A DNA stretch of 64,000 nt from Torymus aiolomorphi (taxonomy: Eukaryota; Arthropoda; Insecta; Hymenoptera; Torymidae), in the NCBI GenBank assembly GCA_036365515.1, contig CM070874.1, positions 215,006,942-215,070,941 on the forward strand. The letters are read 5' to 3'. The position numbers and the translations under genes are program-made. A model generated the notes under the pieces. The model worked only from the letters and a program-made list of their open reading frames with translations, was not told the DNA's origin and searched no databases. Position 1 is the stretch's first letter. Every line of letters starts with the position of its first letter. This document shows positions 45,680-55,768 of this stretch, in pieces.

Positions 45680-48067
45680 ATGGTTTTAAGGATTGTAATT
45701 TTAAAGGAGCAACTCACTTTTCTTCTAAGGTGTAAAAAATCAAATATTTTTCCTAAACATATTGGAAAAAAATTTGATGATAAGGGTTTTTATCGGGATT
45801 ACAATAAAAGAGTTTCTTATGATCTACGGAAAAATATTTTCTTTTTCAAAAATAAATTACTTAACTTAGAAATTAGAGATTTGAATTTTGAAATTAATCG
45901 TTTGAATAAATATTTATTAGAGCTTGAAAGATATTTATATAATAAAATAGAACAGAATGATTTGCAAGAATTTTTTCGTGGTCAAAAGAGGCACTTTGAA
46001 AAAGTAAAATATAACCATAGGAGTAAATTAAAAAGAAAATTTGAATATTTAAAGCATAGAAAACACTCTCAGGTCAATCAAACTAACAATGTTAATAAGG
46101 ATTGGTTTAGAAATTTAACTGACAAAGTAATACCAGAAGAAGTGGTAAATATCATGTCAAAGGGTGCTAAATTTGGAATATCATATTCAAGTAAATCTCT
46201 TCCGATCAAGAATATCATCGCTGAGGTAGAAAGTAGTATGAGTAGTTTTAATCTGGAGTTTAAAAAAGAATGTAGGAGTTCTTTAGTTAAAGTTGTTAAT
46301 AATTTTAAAAGAGAACATAGATTTGATAATTATTTGAACAGTAATTTATTCCATGATTTAAAAATAACGAAGAAATTCTTGAGAGAGAATCCGAATATGA
46401 TCTTCCAAAAAGCAGATAAAGGAAATGTAACTGTAGTTTCAGATAAAAGGGATTATATTAATAAAATTCAACTTATGTTGGAGGATGATACCACTTATGT
46501 GAAAATTAGGAATCCACATATCAATAGACTACAAGATAAATTGAAAGAATTATTGATGCATTGGAAAACAAAAGCTTATATTAAGGATAGTATGTTTAAA
46601 TATTTAAAATGTGAAAATGGCACTGTAGCTAAATGTTATGGGCTTCCTAAGATTCACAAAGAACAGTTGACATATAGAATAATAATATCATCGATAAATT
46701 TTCCGACGTATAGACTTGCTAGATTTTTGTCTAATATATTGTTCAAGATAGTAGGTAAAACAAATTCATATATTAAAGATAGTTGGAGTTTTTATGGTAT
46801 AATGAAAGATATTATTATTCCGAATGATCATAGGATGGTTTCATTGGATGTAGTATCTTTGTTTACAAATATACTTTTAGAGTTGTTGAATGATATTATA
46901 CAAGATAAATGGTCTGAAATTAAAGTACATACTAGTTTAACAAAAGATGAATTTATAAAGGCACTTAATTTGGTTTTTAAAAACACAATTTTTTCTTTTG
47001 ATAATAGTCTATATGAACAAAGATATGGTTGTCCAATGGGATCACCTTTGTCACCTGTTATAGCCAATTTAGTAATGGAAAAATTGGAAAGTATTGCTTT
47101 GTCGAAGTTGGTTTTTCAGCCAATTATTTTTAAAAGATATGTTGATGACATTTTTGCAGTTGTACCAGAATGTTTTGTGGATGAAATGGTGGATGTGTTT
47201 AATTCTATCCATGATAGAATTAAATTCACAAAAGAAGTTGAGAAAGATTATCAATTGAGTTTTTTAGATATTAGAGTCATTAGAGGTAATAATAATAGAG
47301 TGAAATTAGATTGGTATAGAAAACCTACATGGTCAGGTAGATTTTTAAATTTTGATTCTCACCACCAATTCGGAAACAAGACAGGTGCGATCAAAGGTGT
47401 CATTGACAGAGCGATTAAATTGTCACATAAAGATTTTAGGAAAAAGAATTTAAATTTAGTTAGAGAAACATTTATTAAAAATAGTTATCCCGTAAAATTT
47501 ATTGATAATATGATTGATGAGAGAGTGTGGGAAATTTATAATGGTGGATTGAAGCAGCGGGTAGATAATCAAACAAGGAATAGAAATGGAAAGAATGCAT
47601 ATTTTAGTTTACCATATGTTAGAGGTTTGTCGGAAAGGATTAGAAGGGTTTTTAGTAAACATAATATTCAAGTTTTCTTTAGAAATGATAATAATTTAGA
47701 AAGATTATTTAGTAATTGTAAAGACAAGGATGATAAATGTTTGAAATCGGGAGTTGTTTATAAAATTAATTGTAGGGATTGTAATGGTTGTTATATTGGT
47801 CAAACGGGTAGATATTTGAAAAAGAGAATATATGAACATCAATATAGTTTACGCAGCTCAAGTTGTACATCGGGTTTGAAAGAACATTGTTTAAATAGTT
47901 TGCATTCTTTCGATTTTGGGAGTGTGGATATTTTGGAACAGGGGATTAAGAATAAATATAAGAGGGAAAGCCTTGAAAGTATTCACATTCTAAGAAATCG
48001 GAATAATGTAAATTTAATGATAGAGTCAAGTAAATTAGATAACATTTATCATTCTTTATTAATTTAA
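45680..48067 (+). CDS. Penelope-like reverse transcriptase with GIY-YIG endonuclease, copy 2 (intact)
   Basis: 795 codons, uninterrupted. N-terminal basic, coiled-coil-like region (residues about 1-230); RT motifs ADKGNVTVVSDK, CYGLPKIHKE, RMVSLDVVSLFTNI, YGCPMGSPLSPVIANLV (about 450) and the catalytic RYVDDIFAV (about 487); then the GIY-YIG nuclease, VVYKINCRDCNGCYIGQTGR, with KKRIYEHQ (about 690-735). An upstream in-frame ATG at 45611 (MFFRDIYG) would add 23 codons but is cut off by TGA at 45665-45667; copy 3 has TCA there. The protein would copy element RNA from a nicked target. Length and motif order fit a complete canonical Penelope protein. Confidence 0.93.
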   Translation: MVLRIVILKEQLTFLLRCKKSNIFPKHIGKKFDDKGFYRDYNKRVSYDLRKNIFFFKNKLLNLEIRDLNFEINRLNKYLLELERYLYNKIEQNDLQEFFRGQKRHFEKVKYNHRSKLKRKFEYLKHRKHSQVNQTNNVNKDWFRNLTDKVIPEEVVNIMSKGAKFGISYSSKSLPIKNIIAEVESSMSSFNLEFKKECRSSLVKVVNNFKREHRFDNYLNSNLFHDLKITKKFLRENPNMIFQKADKGNVTVVSDKRDYINKIQLMLEDDTTYVKIRNPHINRLQDKLKELLMHWKTKAYIKDSMFKYLKCENGTVAKCYGLPKIHKEQLTYRIIISSINFPTYRLARFLSNILFKIVGKTNSYIKDSWSFYGIMKDIIIPNDHRMVSLDVVSLFTNILLELLNDIIQDKWSEIKVHTSLTKDEFIKALNLVFKNTIFSFDNSLYEQRYGCPMGSPLSPVIANLVMEKLESIALSKLVFQPIIFKRYVDDIFAVVPECFVDEMVDVFNSIHDRIKFTKEVEKDYQLSFLDIRVIRGNNNRVKLDWYRKPTWSGRFLNFDSHHQFGNKTGAIKGVIDRAIKLSHKDFRKKNLNLVRETFIKNSYPVKFIDNMIDERVWEIYNGGLKQRVDNQTRNRNGKNAYFSLPYVRGLSERIRRVFSKHNIQVFFRNDNNLERLFSNCKDKDDKCLKSGVVYKINCRDCNGCYIGQTGRYLKKRIYEHQYSLRSSSCTSGLKEHCLNSLHSFDFGSVDILEQGIKNKYKRESLESIHILRNRNNVNLMIESSKLDNIYHSLLI

Positions 48068-48169
48068 GTGAGAATGGAAAGTTGGAGAGGGGAATGTGGA
48101 GGGTGGTGGGGTAAGAGAAAAGAAGAGGGTATGCGTGCATGGTATATAAGGAGGTGTATCGCGGGTTTT

Positions 48170-48222
48170 ATTTCAGTCCCTGAGGAGGAGCCGGAGCAGG
48201 CTCGAAACGTCGGACAAGGTGG
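48170..48222 (+). ncRNA. Hammerhead ribozyme motif, copy 2
   Basis: Same CUGAGGA / GAGCC-GGCUC / GAAACGUC arrangement as copy 1, about 110 bp after the ORF stop and 20 bp after GGTATATAAGG. With copy 3 it would bracket one 2861-nt RNA unit. Confidence 0.8.
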
Positions 48223-48470
48223 TGGTGGTGGGCAGTCAGATCGTCCTTTGCTAACAAAGTTTTTTCCAGATTTTAATTAAGTTTTTATTTCAGATTCTGC
48301 GGGGTGATTATAAACAAGGGCAATCTGACTGCCATAAATATTAATTATTTTAATTTAATTTGTAAGACTGTAAGACCGATGGAAAAATTCTTATCAGTTG
48401 ATATTAAATTGCAGTCGACATAAGTAATATTTTTAATGATAAAACTAAGGTCTATTAAAGGTGGGGTAAA

Positions 48471-50927
48471 ATGTTTTTTAGAGATATATATGGGATTTAT
48501 GGGAAGGTGGTAAAAGATTATTGCTCAAAATGGGTAAAAATGGTTTTAAGGATTGTAATTTTAAAGGAGCAACTCACTTTTCTTCTAAGGTGTAAAAAAT
48601 CAAATATTTTTCCTAAACATATTGGAAAAAAATTTGATGATAAGGGTTTTTATCGGGATTACAATAAAAGAGTTTCTTATGATCTACGGAAAAATATTTT
48701 CTTTTTCAAAAATAAATTACTTAACTTAGAAATTAGAGATTTGAATTTTGAAATTAATCGTTTGAATAAATATTTATTAGAGCTTGAAAGATATTTATAT
48801 AATAAAATAGAACAGAATGATTTGCAAGAATTTTTTCGTGGTCAAAAGAGGCACTTTGAAAAAGTAAAATATAACCATAGGAGTAAATTAAAAAGAAAAT
48901 TTGAATATTTAAAGCATAGAAAACACTCTCAGGTCAATCAAACTAACAATGTTAATAAGGATTGGTTTAGAAATTTAACTGACAAAGTAATACCAGAAGA
49001 AGTGGTAAATATCATGTCAAAGGGTGCTAAATTTGGAATATCATATTCAAGTAAATCTCTTCCGATCAAGAATATCATCGCTGAGGTAGAAAGTAGTATG
49101 AGTAGTTTTAATCTGGAGTTTAAAAAAGAATGTAGGAGTTCTTTAGTTAAAGTTGTTAATAATTTTAAAAGAGAACATAGATTTGATAATTATTTGAACA
49201 GTAATTTATTCCATGATTTAAAAATAACGAAGAAATTCTTGAGAGAGAATCCGAATATGATCTTCCAAAAAAGCAGATAAAGGAAATGTAACTGTAGTTT
49301 CAGATAAAAGGGATTATATTAATAAAATTCAACTTATGTTGGAGGATGATACCACTTATGTGAAAATTAGGAATCCACATATCAATAGACTACAAGATAA
49401 ATTGAAAGAATTATTGATGCATTGGAAAACAAAAGCTTATATTAAGGATAGTATGTTTAAATATTTAAAATGTGAAAATGGCACTGTAGCTAAATGTTAT
49501 GGGCTTCCTAAGATTCACAAAGAACAGTTGACATATAGAATAATAATATCATCGATAAATTTTCCGACGTATAGACTTGCTAGATTTTTGTCTAATATAT
49601 TGTTCAAGATAGTAGGTAAAACAAATTCATATATTAAAGATAGTTGGAGTTTTTATGGTATAATGAAAGATATTATTATTCCGAATGATCATAGGATGGT
49701 TTCATTGGATGTAGTATCTTTGTTTACAAATATACTTTTAGAGTTGTTGAATGATATTATACAAGATAAATGGTCTGAAATTAAAGTACATACTAGTTTA
49801 ACAAAAGATGAATTTATAAAGGCACTTAATTTGGTTTTTAAAAACACAATTTTTTCTTTTGATAATAGTCTATATGAACAAAGATATGGTTGTCCAATGG
49901 GATCACCTTTGTCACCTGTTATAGCCAATTTAGTAATGGAAAAATTGGAAAGTATTGCTTTGTCGAAGTTGGTTTTTCAGCCAATTATTTTTAAAAGATA
50001 TGTTGATGACATTTTTGCAGTTGTACCAGAATGTTTTGTGGATGAAATGGTGGATGTGTTTAATTCTATCCATGATAGAATTAAATTCACAAAAGAAGTT
50101 GAGAAAGATTATCAATTGAGTTTTTAGATATTAGAGTCATTAGAGGTAATAATAATAGAGTGAAATTAGATTGGTATAGAAAACCTACATGGTCAGGTAG
50201 ATTTTTAAATTTTGATTCTCACCACCAATTCGGAAACAAGACAGGTGCGATCAAAGGTGTCATTGACAGAGCGATTAAATTGTCACATAAAGATTTTAGG
50301 AAAAAGAATTTAAATTTAGTTAGAGAAACATTTATTAAAAATAGTTATCCCGTAAAATTTATTGATAATATGATTGATGAGAGAGTGTGGGAAATTTATA
50401 ATGGTGGATTGAAGCAGCGGGTAGATAATCAAACAAGGAATAGAAATGGAAAGAATGCATATTTTAGTTTACCATATGTTAGAGGTTTGTCGGAAAGGAT
50501 TAGAAGGGTTTTTAGTAAACATAATATTCAAGTTTTCTTTAGAAATGATAATAATTTAGAAAGGTTATTTAGTAATTGTAAAGACAAGGATGATAAATGT
50601 TTGAAATCGGGAGTTGTTTATAAAATTAATTGTAGGGATTGTAATGGTTGTTATATTGGTCAAACGGGTAGATATTTGAAAAAGAGAATATATGAACATC
50701 AATATAGTTTACGCAGCTCAAGTTGTACATCGGGTTTGAAAGAACATTGTTTAAATAGTTTGCATTCTTTCGATTTTGGGAGTGTGGATATTTTGGAACA
50801 GGGGATTAAGAATAAATATAAGAGGGAAAGCCTTGAAAGTATTCACATTCTAAGAAATCGGAATAATGTAAATTTAATGATAGAGTCAAGTAAATTAGAT
50901 AACATTTATCATTCTTTATTAATTTAA
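48471..50927 (+). pseudogene. Penelope B RT/GIY-YIG protein, copy 3 (two frameshifts)
   Basis: Starts at ATG 48471 (MFFRDIYG) and keeps the serine codon where copy 2 has a stop, so the natural N-terminus probably begins here. Two single-base homopolymer changes break it: one extra A at about 49266-49271 (six instead of five) just before the conserved ADKGN motif, and one missing T at about 50120-50125 (five instead of six) after the RT core. The net frame is restored, but the RT is out of frame between them. Ends at TAA 50925-50927. Confidence 0.93.
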
Positions 50928-51029
50928 GTGAGAATGGAAAGTTGGAGAGGGGAATGTGGAGGGTGGTGGGGTAAGAGAAAAGAAGGGGGTATGGGTGCAT
51001 GGTATATAAGGAGGTGTATCGCGGGTTTT

Positions 51030-51082
51030 ATTTCAGTCCCTGAGGAGGAGCCGGAGCAGGCTCGAAACGTCGGACAAGGTGG
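51030..51082 (+). ncRNA. Hammerhead ribozyme motif, copy 3
   Basis: Identical in all core positions to the copy 2 motif. Confidence 0.8.
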
Positions 51083-51262
51083 TGGTGGTGGGCAGTCAGA
51101 TCGTCCTTTGCTAACAAAGTTTTTTCCAGATTTTAATTAAGTTTTTATTTCAGATTCTGCGGGGGTGATTATAAACAAGGGCAATCTGACTGCCATAAAT
51201 ATTAATTATTTTAATTTAATTTGTAAGACTGTAAGACCGATGGAAAAATTCTTATCAGTTGA

Positions 51263-51276
51263 TATTTCTTGTGATT
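51263..51276 (+). repeat. 14-bp target duplication of the Penelope array, right
   Basis: TATTTCTTGTGATT; matches 43341-43354. Confidence 0.9.
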
Positions 51277-51580
51277 TTATTTGTGGGATTAAATGATCTA
51301 ATACATGCATAGATTTATTACACATAAGTAACAAATTTTCAGTACAAAAATCTGATGTTTCAATATAAGCATCTTCTATTAGTCGCAGTTTTAAATCAAT
51401 ATGTTCCATATTTAAGTAACTAACCACTTTCCAAGTGCTTTTATAAAATTGTAGATTTTGGACGTAATCATAATGAATTCCAGGTAGGTATTGAAACTCG
51501 GTAATTTCAAAATTTTTGTTCAAATTCCCACTTAAAGCGGTGGAAAAGAAACCAAAGTAAACACTGTTGAAAAGACACAC
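51263..51580 (-). pseudogene. env: Errantivirus-type envelope gene, N-terminal part
   Basis: Open from ATG 51580 (a hydrophobic leader, YFGFFSTALSG) through GIHYDYVQNLQFY and WKVVSYLNM, the conserved N-terminal region of insect errantivirus Env and F-like proteins, to the Penelope boundary. It is the missing front of the 41874-43354 remnant, in the same orientation. No stop is seen within this piece. Confidence 0.8.
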
Positions 51581-52404
51581 AAAATTATAAGATATTAATA
51601 ATTTTTTTCGTCAATATAAAATTAATGCAATCAGTAATAAAACAAAAAACCATAGATAAATTAAAATATATATTCAGAATACAGAAAATAACGTTGTAGT
51701 TTGTAAATCATTTCCTTGAATAACAAATTCATATTTAGCGATTTTAATATCATAAAATTTAAAAATAGATGTTTAAGTGTCAATTAGTCTTGATTTTAAA
51801 ATTATAATGATGAAAAATTAAATGACAAATATTACTTCACAAATTAATCTTTGTTTTTTTTTTCAAATAAGTAATTTTATCTTTTTGAAATACGTAAGAG
51901 GTCTTCGAATCAATTAGGTCTTTCATTCCGTTTTATATTTCGTAATTTGTTTACAATTTCGTATTTTTTATAACTTTTGTCAAACTATTATATTGCAGAA
52001 AAATGTAGATATTTATAGTAATTTTACCCGGAATAAACTTTGAAATAAAATTTTTTGTTTATTTTGTAACTAAATATTTAAACAAAACTAATATTTTCTG
52101 TAATATAAGACTCATCTCAAATTCAACAGCCCGACTATAGTCACATCACCGACCATTTCGGAATTTAAGGATGTAAATCTTCTCTTAAATGATTTAACAC
52201 GTATTTTCTTGTTTTTCGATTGTACTAAAATTGCATGCAATCTGCAATGCTCAAAATTTCTTACCGAATTCTGACTTTGAAATTATTTTCTTGGGACATT
52301 AGTTTTAAACTGCGGCCGCTCCATGAGTTTTTTTAAAGCTTTTAATTGAACAATATATTGTGTTACTCAGTTACAAGCCTTCTTTCAGCTCCTGAAAGAT
52401 TTTG
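51581..52404. other. AT-rich region upstream of env
   Basis: No pol, gag or LTR text was found; only AT-rich DNA. A GCGGCCGC site at 52310-52320 and the small palindrome TTTCAGCTCCTGAAAG at 52384 are the only marks. Confidence 0.5.
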
Positions 52405-52640
52405 TTACGGCCTTTCTTCAATGCATGTTCAATGTAACATGTAAGATTTCCTTGTAAGACGAAAAGAAATTTCTTGTATATCTACCATATTAATAATCAA
52501 TGGTAGAAAAACACGACCTTCGGTCGGCTCTTTTCTACCATTGATTATGAATTTTGTAGATATCGGACACGAATTTTTGTTTTCGTGTTACAACGGACAT
52601 GTTACATGTTACATTGAACGCGCATTGAAAAAAGGCCGTT
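52405..52640. repeat. Foldback element with CTTCGG apex
   Basis: The outer arms match (ACGGCCTTTCTTCAATGC against GCATTGAAAAAAGGCCGT) with ATGTAACATG/CATGTTACAT further in. The inner stem AATCAATGGTAGAAAA / TTTTCTACCATTGATT is perfect and capped by CGACCTTCGGTCG. Confidence 0.85.
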
Positions 52641-52799
52641 AAAGTTAAGAAATGTATGAACGCAATAGTGAATCGAGATTATGTAAATTTTCCTTTGGAG
52701 TGAGAAAAGAAATGTCCGTGCCTTATTATTCAATCTTTTCAAATTATGATTCATTACCATCATAATGCATTCTTGGATAAGTATTTACGCCGCCTATCA

Positions 52800-53358
52800 T
52801 CCCTAGCGAAAAAAATTAATGCAAATAACTGTTGACAACTGTTATGAACTGTTAGGAAATGTTATAAACTGTTATAAACTGTTATAAAAAGTTTGGTTTG
52901 AGATGCGTATTCCTATTTATAACAGTTTTTAACAGTTTTTAACAGTTATAACAGTTTTTAACAGTTATAACAGTTTATAACAGTTCATAACAGTTTATAA
53001 CAATTACTTACACTTACAGTTATTCACAATTTCGTTAAATATAAACGAAGGAACGCGGAAAAATTATTAATAATTTTTTAACAATTTTTAACAGTTACTC
53101 ACGATTTCGAATAGTTTGTAACAGTTATTTACAGCAATTGAGTCCGGAATTCCTTTGCAGTTTCGGACACGCTTCTCATCGAGTACGGAAATGCTTTGCA
53201 CTTTTGGACTTCCGGCTTGAGGATGATAAAGAAATTGTTATAAACTGTTATAAATTGTTAAAAACTGTTATAAATTGGAATACGCATCTCAAACCAAACT
53301 TTTTATAACAGTTTATAACAGTTTATAACAGTTTTCCACGAAAATCATTTTTGCTAGA
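52800..53358. repeat. Foldback element built from TAACAGTT words
   Basis: Arms run from CTAGCGAAAAA to TTTTTGCTAGAG. TTTGGTTTGAGATGCGTATTCC at 52891-52912 has its exact complement at 53277-53298. Both arms, and much of the centre, are strings of ACTGTTATAA or TTATAACAGT. Non-coding; boundaries are clear to a few bases, but no certain target duplication. Confidence 0.88.
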
Positions 53359-53696
53359 GATCACAAAAAATTTTTTAAAATCGGCTTTTTAAGAAAAATG
53401 CACTTTATATTTTTTTTCTCTTACCATGGTCAAAATTACAGTATCCGACAAACATGGTTTAGTAGGTATTTATATCCCCTATGAATAAAATAAAATTCAT
53501 AAGAAGAACAAAATTTTGAGGGTGATTTTTCGGATTTTAACCTCTTCCCGTACGATTTATTTTAATAAAATTGCAAACTTTGTTTCTTTCAAAGTATATA
53601 ATAATTAAATTCAACATTCTTAATGAATAAAACCGACTAGTATTAGCAGTATTTCACCTGAGAAATTTAATGCAAACGATATTTAAAAATAGTACA

Positions 53697-53812
53697 TTTC
53701 GACACGGGTGGGGAAGTCGATTATTTAGCTGGTGTGACTTTTTGCACGAGCGAAGCGAGTGCGAAAAAGCCACACCACCTAAATAATCGACTTACGCACT
53801 AGTTTCGAACGG
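53697..53812. repeat. Near-perfect hairpin with GCGAAGC apex
   Basis: Stem 53714-53747 against 53760-53793 (AAGTCGATTATTTAG and GGTGTG-ACTTTTTGCAC with complements, one or two mismatches), apex GAGCGAAGCGAG at 53748-53759; the outer arms continue as TTTCGA/TCGAAA. Confidence 0.9.
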
Positions 53813-54425
53813 TATTTTATACTACGAGCGCCGAAAAATCATATCAAAGTTGTGATTTTGAGGTTAGAGTAGTATAAAAACATTTAAAAAGTACATTTTT
53901 TTGTAAATGCATCTTTCATGCATTTTTTATTTTTATCCAAATATCATTACAGGAGATGAAAGAGGACGTTAAACTGAGTAAAAGAGCGTACAGTTTACTC
54001 AAAACCTTAAAAAACTTGTGAAATGATAGCAATTTGACCTTGAAAAAAAAAATTTCAAACTTACGATTCTATAAAAGATTTTGAACATTGCAAACCGGAT
54101 GCAATTTTAGTGCAATCGAAAAATAAAAAACTACGTGTTAAATCATTTTAAGAGAAAAATAACATCCTTGAATTACGAAAATGATATGACTATAGTCGGG
54201 TTCTTCGATTTGAAATGGATTCGATCTAAAATATAATATAAGAGACATAAATAAATCTAATTTTGTGTTTTTCATTATATTTTTGGATAAAGGGAATGAA
54301 ACGCTTCATAAAGACTTTTAAATTGATTCAAAATAAAACAATAATTATGCCAAAATAATTAATGGAAAAATCTAAAATTAATTGACGTTATGAAAACATG
54401 TATTTATTCAAAATGTTAGTATTAA

Positions 54426-54572
54426 ATAAGAAATAGTATATTACGATACGTGGGCCGGAAATTGGATTTCCGGGCCGTGCGTGGTATGACGCCCGAGGCG
54501 AAGCCGAGGGCGTCATAACGCACGGCCAGGGCATCCAATTTCCGGTCCAAGTATTGTATACTATTTTTCTTA
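54426..54572. repeat. Hairpin element with GCGAAGC apex
   Basis: TAAGAAATAGTATA at the left mirrors TATACTATTTTTCTTA at the right, with GGCCGGAAATTGGAT/ATCCAATTTCCGG and GGGCCGTGCG/CGCACGGCC inside; apex GAGGCGAAGCCGAG at 54495-54508. It forms the left end of a larger composite to about 55310. Confidence 0.88.
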
Positions 54573-55310
54573 CTCCCCGGCCGAAAGTACGTTCTGTAAT
54601 TGTTAAATAATTGATAAAATTGCGTTGTCGTCTGCTAGCTGTGTTTGAGTGTTAGTTTTTCTTTCGGCCCGCTCGATAGTAGTGCCTCTGTCGGCCGCTT
54701 TGGGTAGCTCGGTCGATATTACCGACTGTTTTTTCTTTCGGCCCGGCGTAGAGAGCTAGTTTTTTGGGCGTCTGCTACTTTCGCTATTGTACAGATGGTC
54801 TGATGCCCGCCCGACATTTGCAAGACCGAGGCGAAGCCGAGGTTTTGCTGGTCGGGGCGGGCATCAGAAACACATTCATTAAAAAAAGACAACACCACTT
54901 TTTATTTCAATTAACTCTTTTTTCTCGTCACACGTGCACTTTCCTCTGTCTATTTCGTACGTGTCTAACCTTCACACCGCACAAACATATTTTTCTCGGA
55001 CGCTCCCGTCCATACGTTTAAAAAACAATAACCACGATCAAACAAAACCACTTTTTATTTCAACTAACTTTTTTCTCGTCACCCGTGCACTTTCCTCTGT
55101 TTATTTCGTACGTGTCTAACCTTCACACCGCACAAACATCTTTCCTCGGGCATGCGCGCGGGCGCTGAAGCGCCGCGGGTCAGAAAATTTCGGCAGCCAA
55201 TCAGAGCGCGCGGTTGGTCTAAAATAGGATGCGAAAGTTTCTCTTTCGGCCCGGAGATGCGGGCCGAAAGTACGTACTTTCGGGTGGGCGAGTAAGAAAA
55301 CTATATTTTA
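54573..55310. repeat. Composite repeat: inner hairpin, direct repeats and closing inverted end
   Basis: TACTCCCCGGCCGAAAGTACGT at 54571 is mirrored by ACGTACTTTCGGGTGGGCGAGTA near 55271. Between them lie a third hairpin (54799-54868; TCTGATGCCCGCCCGAC arms, apex GCGAAGC at 54831-54837) and two direct repeats of about 100 bp (54894-54996 and 55048-55148; sharing TTTCGTACGTGTCTAACC). CTTTCGGCCCG also recurs. Non-coding; probably one nested foldback transposon. Confidence 0.75.
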
Positions 55311-55633
55311 CAAAATAGTACGTTGCAAATTCAAAATAATATGCACAAGTTAATAATAAACATTATTTGCTAGATAATATGTTGCACAATTTTACAAATA
55401 TACGTGGAGAGAATTATCCAATAAAAATTACCATGATTGTTCAATTAATACAATCAACGCGTAAAACAACTTTTATAAACCATTTTAATCGCAATTTCAC
55501 GTTTAACGAACAATTATACTAATTATTACCACACGATTCTCTCCATGTTTTAACGGTAATCTACGAAATAGACATAATATAACTAGATATGTATAAGGAA
55601 AAACCCACACGCACACACATGCGGCACGCATAC

Positions 55634-55687
<54 letters not shown>
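55634..55687. repeat. (AC)n microsatellite
   Basis: About 26 uninterrupted AC dinucleotides. Confidence 0.97.
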
Positions 55688-55688
<1 letters not shown>

Positions 55689-55738
55689 TCAGTCTGAAGT
55701 TGACAGACAGCTGCCAGCAAATAACTATGCCAGCAGAT

Positions 55739-55768
55739 AACTACTCTGACCAACTGGTCAGAGTAGTC
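55739..55768. repeat. Short perfect palindrome
   Basis: ACTACTCTGACCA then TGGTCAGAGTAGT, with a 2-base centre. Confidence 0.9.

Larger units (their letters stand above)
43355..51262. mobile_element. Penelope-like element B array: one inverted truncated copy plus two tandem copies
   Basis: Inserted as one block into env, flanked by a 14-bp direct repeat. Copy 1 (minus, 43355 to about 45490) is 5'-truncated; copies 2 and 3 (plus) repeat with a 2860-bp period. The outer ends are the same sequence in opposite orientation (CAACTGATAAGAATTTTTCC against its complement), giving the array an inverted-terminal look. An inverted truncated copy plus head-to-tail tandem units is typical of Penelope-like elements. 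Copies are over 99% identical by eye. Confidence 0.93.
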
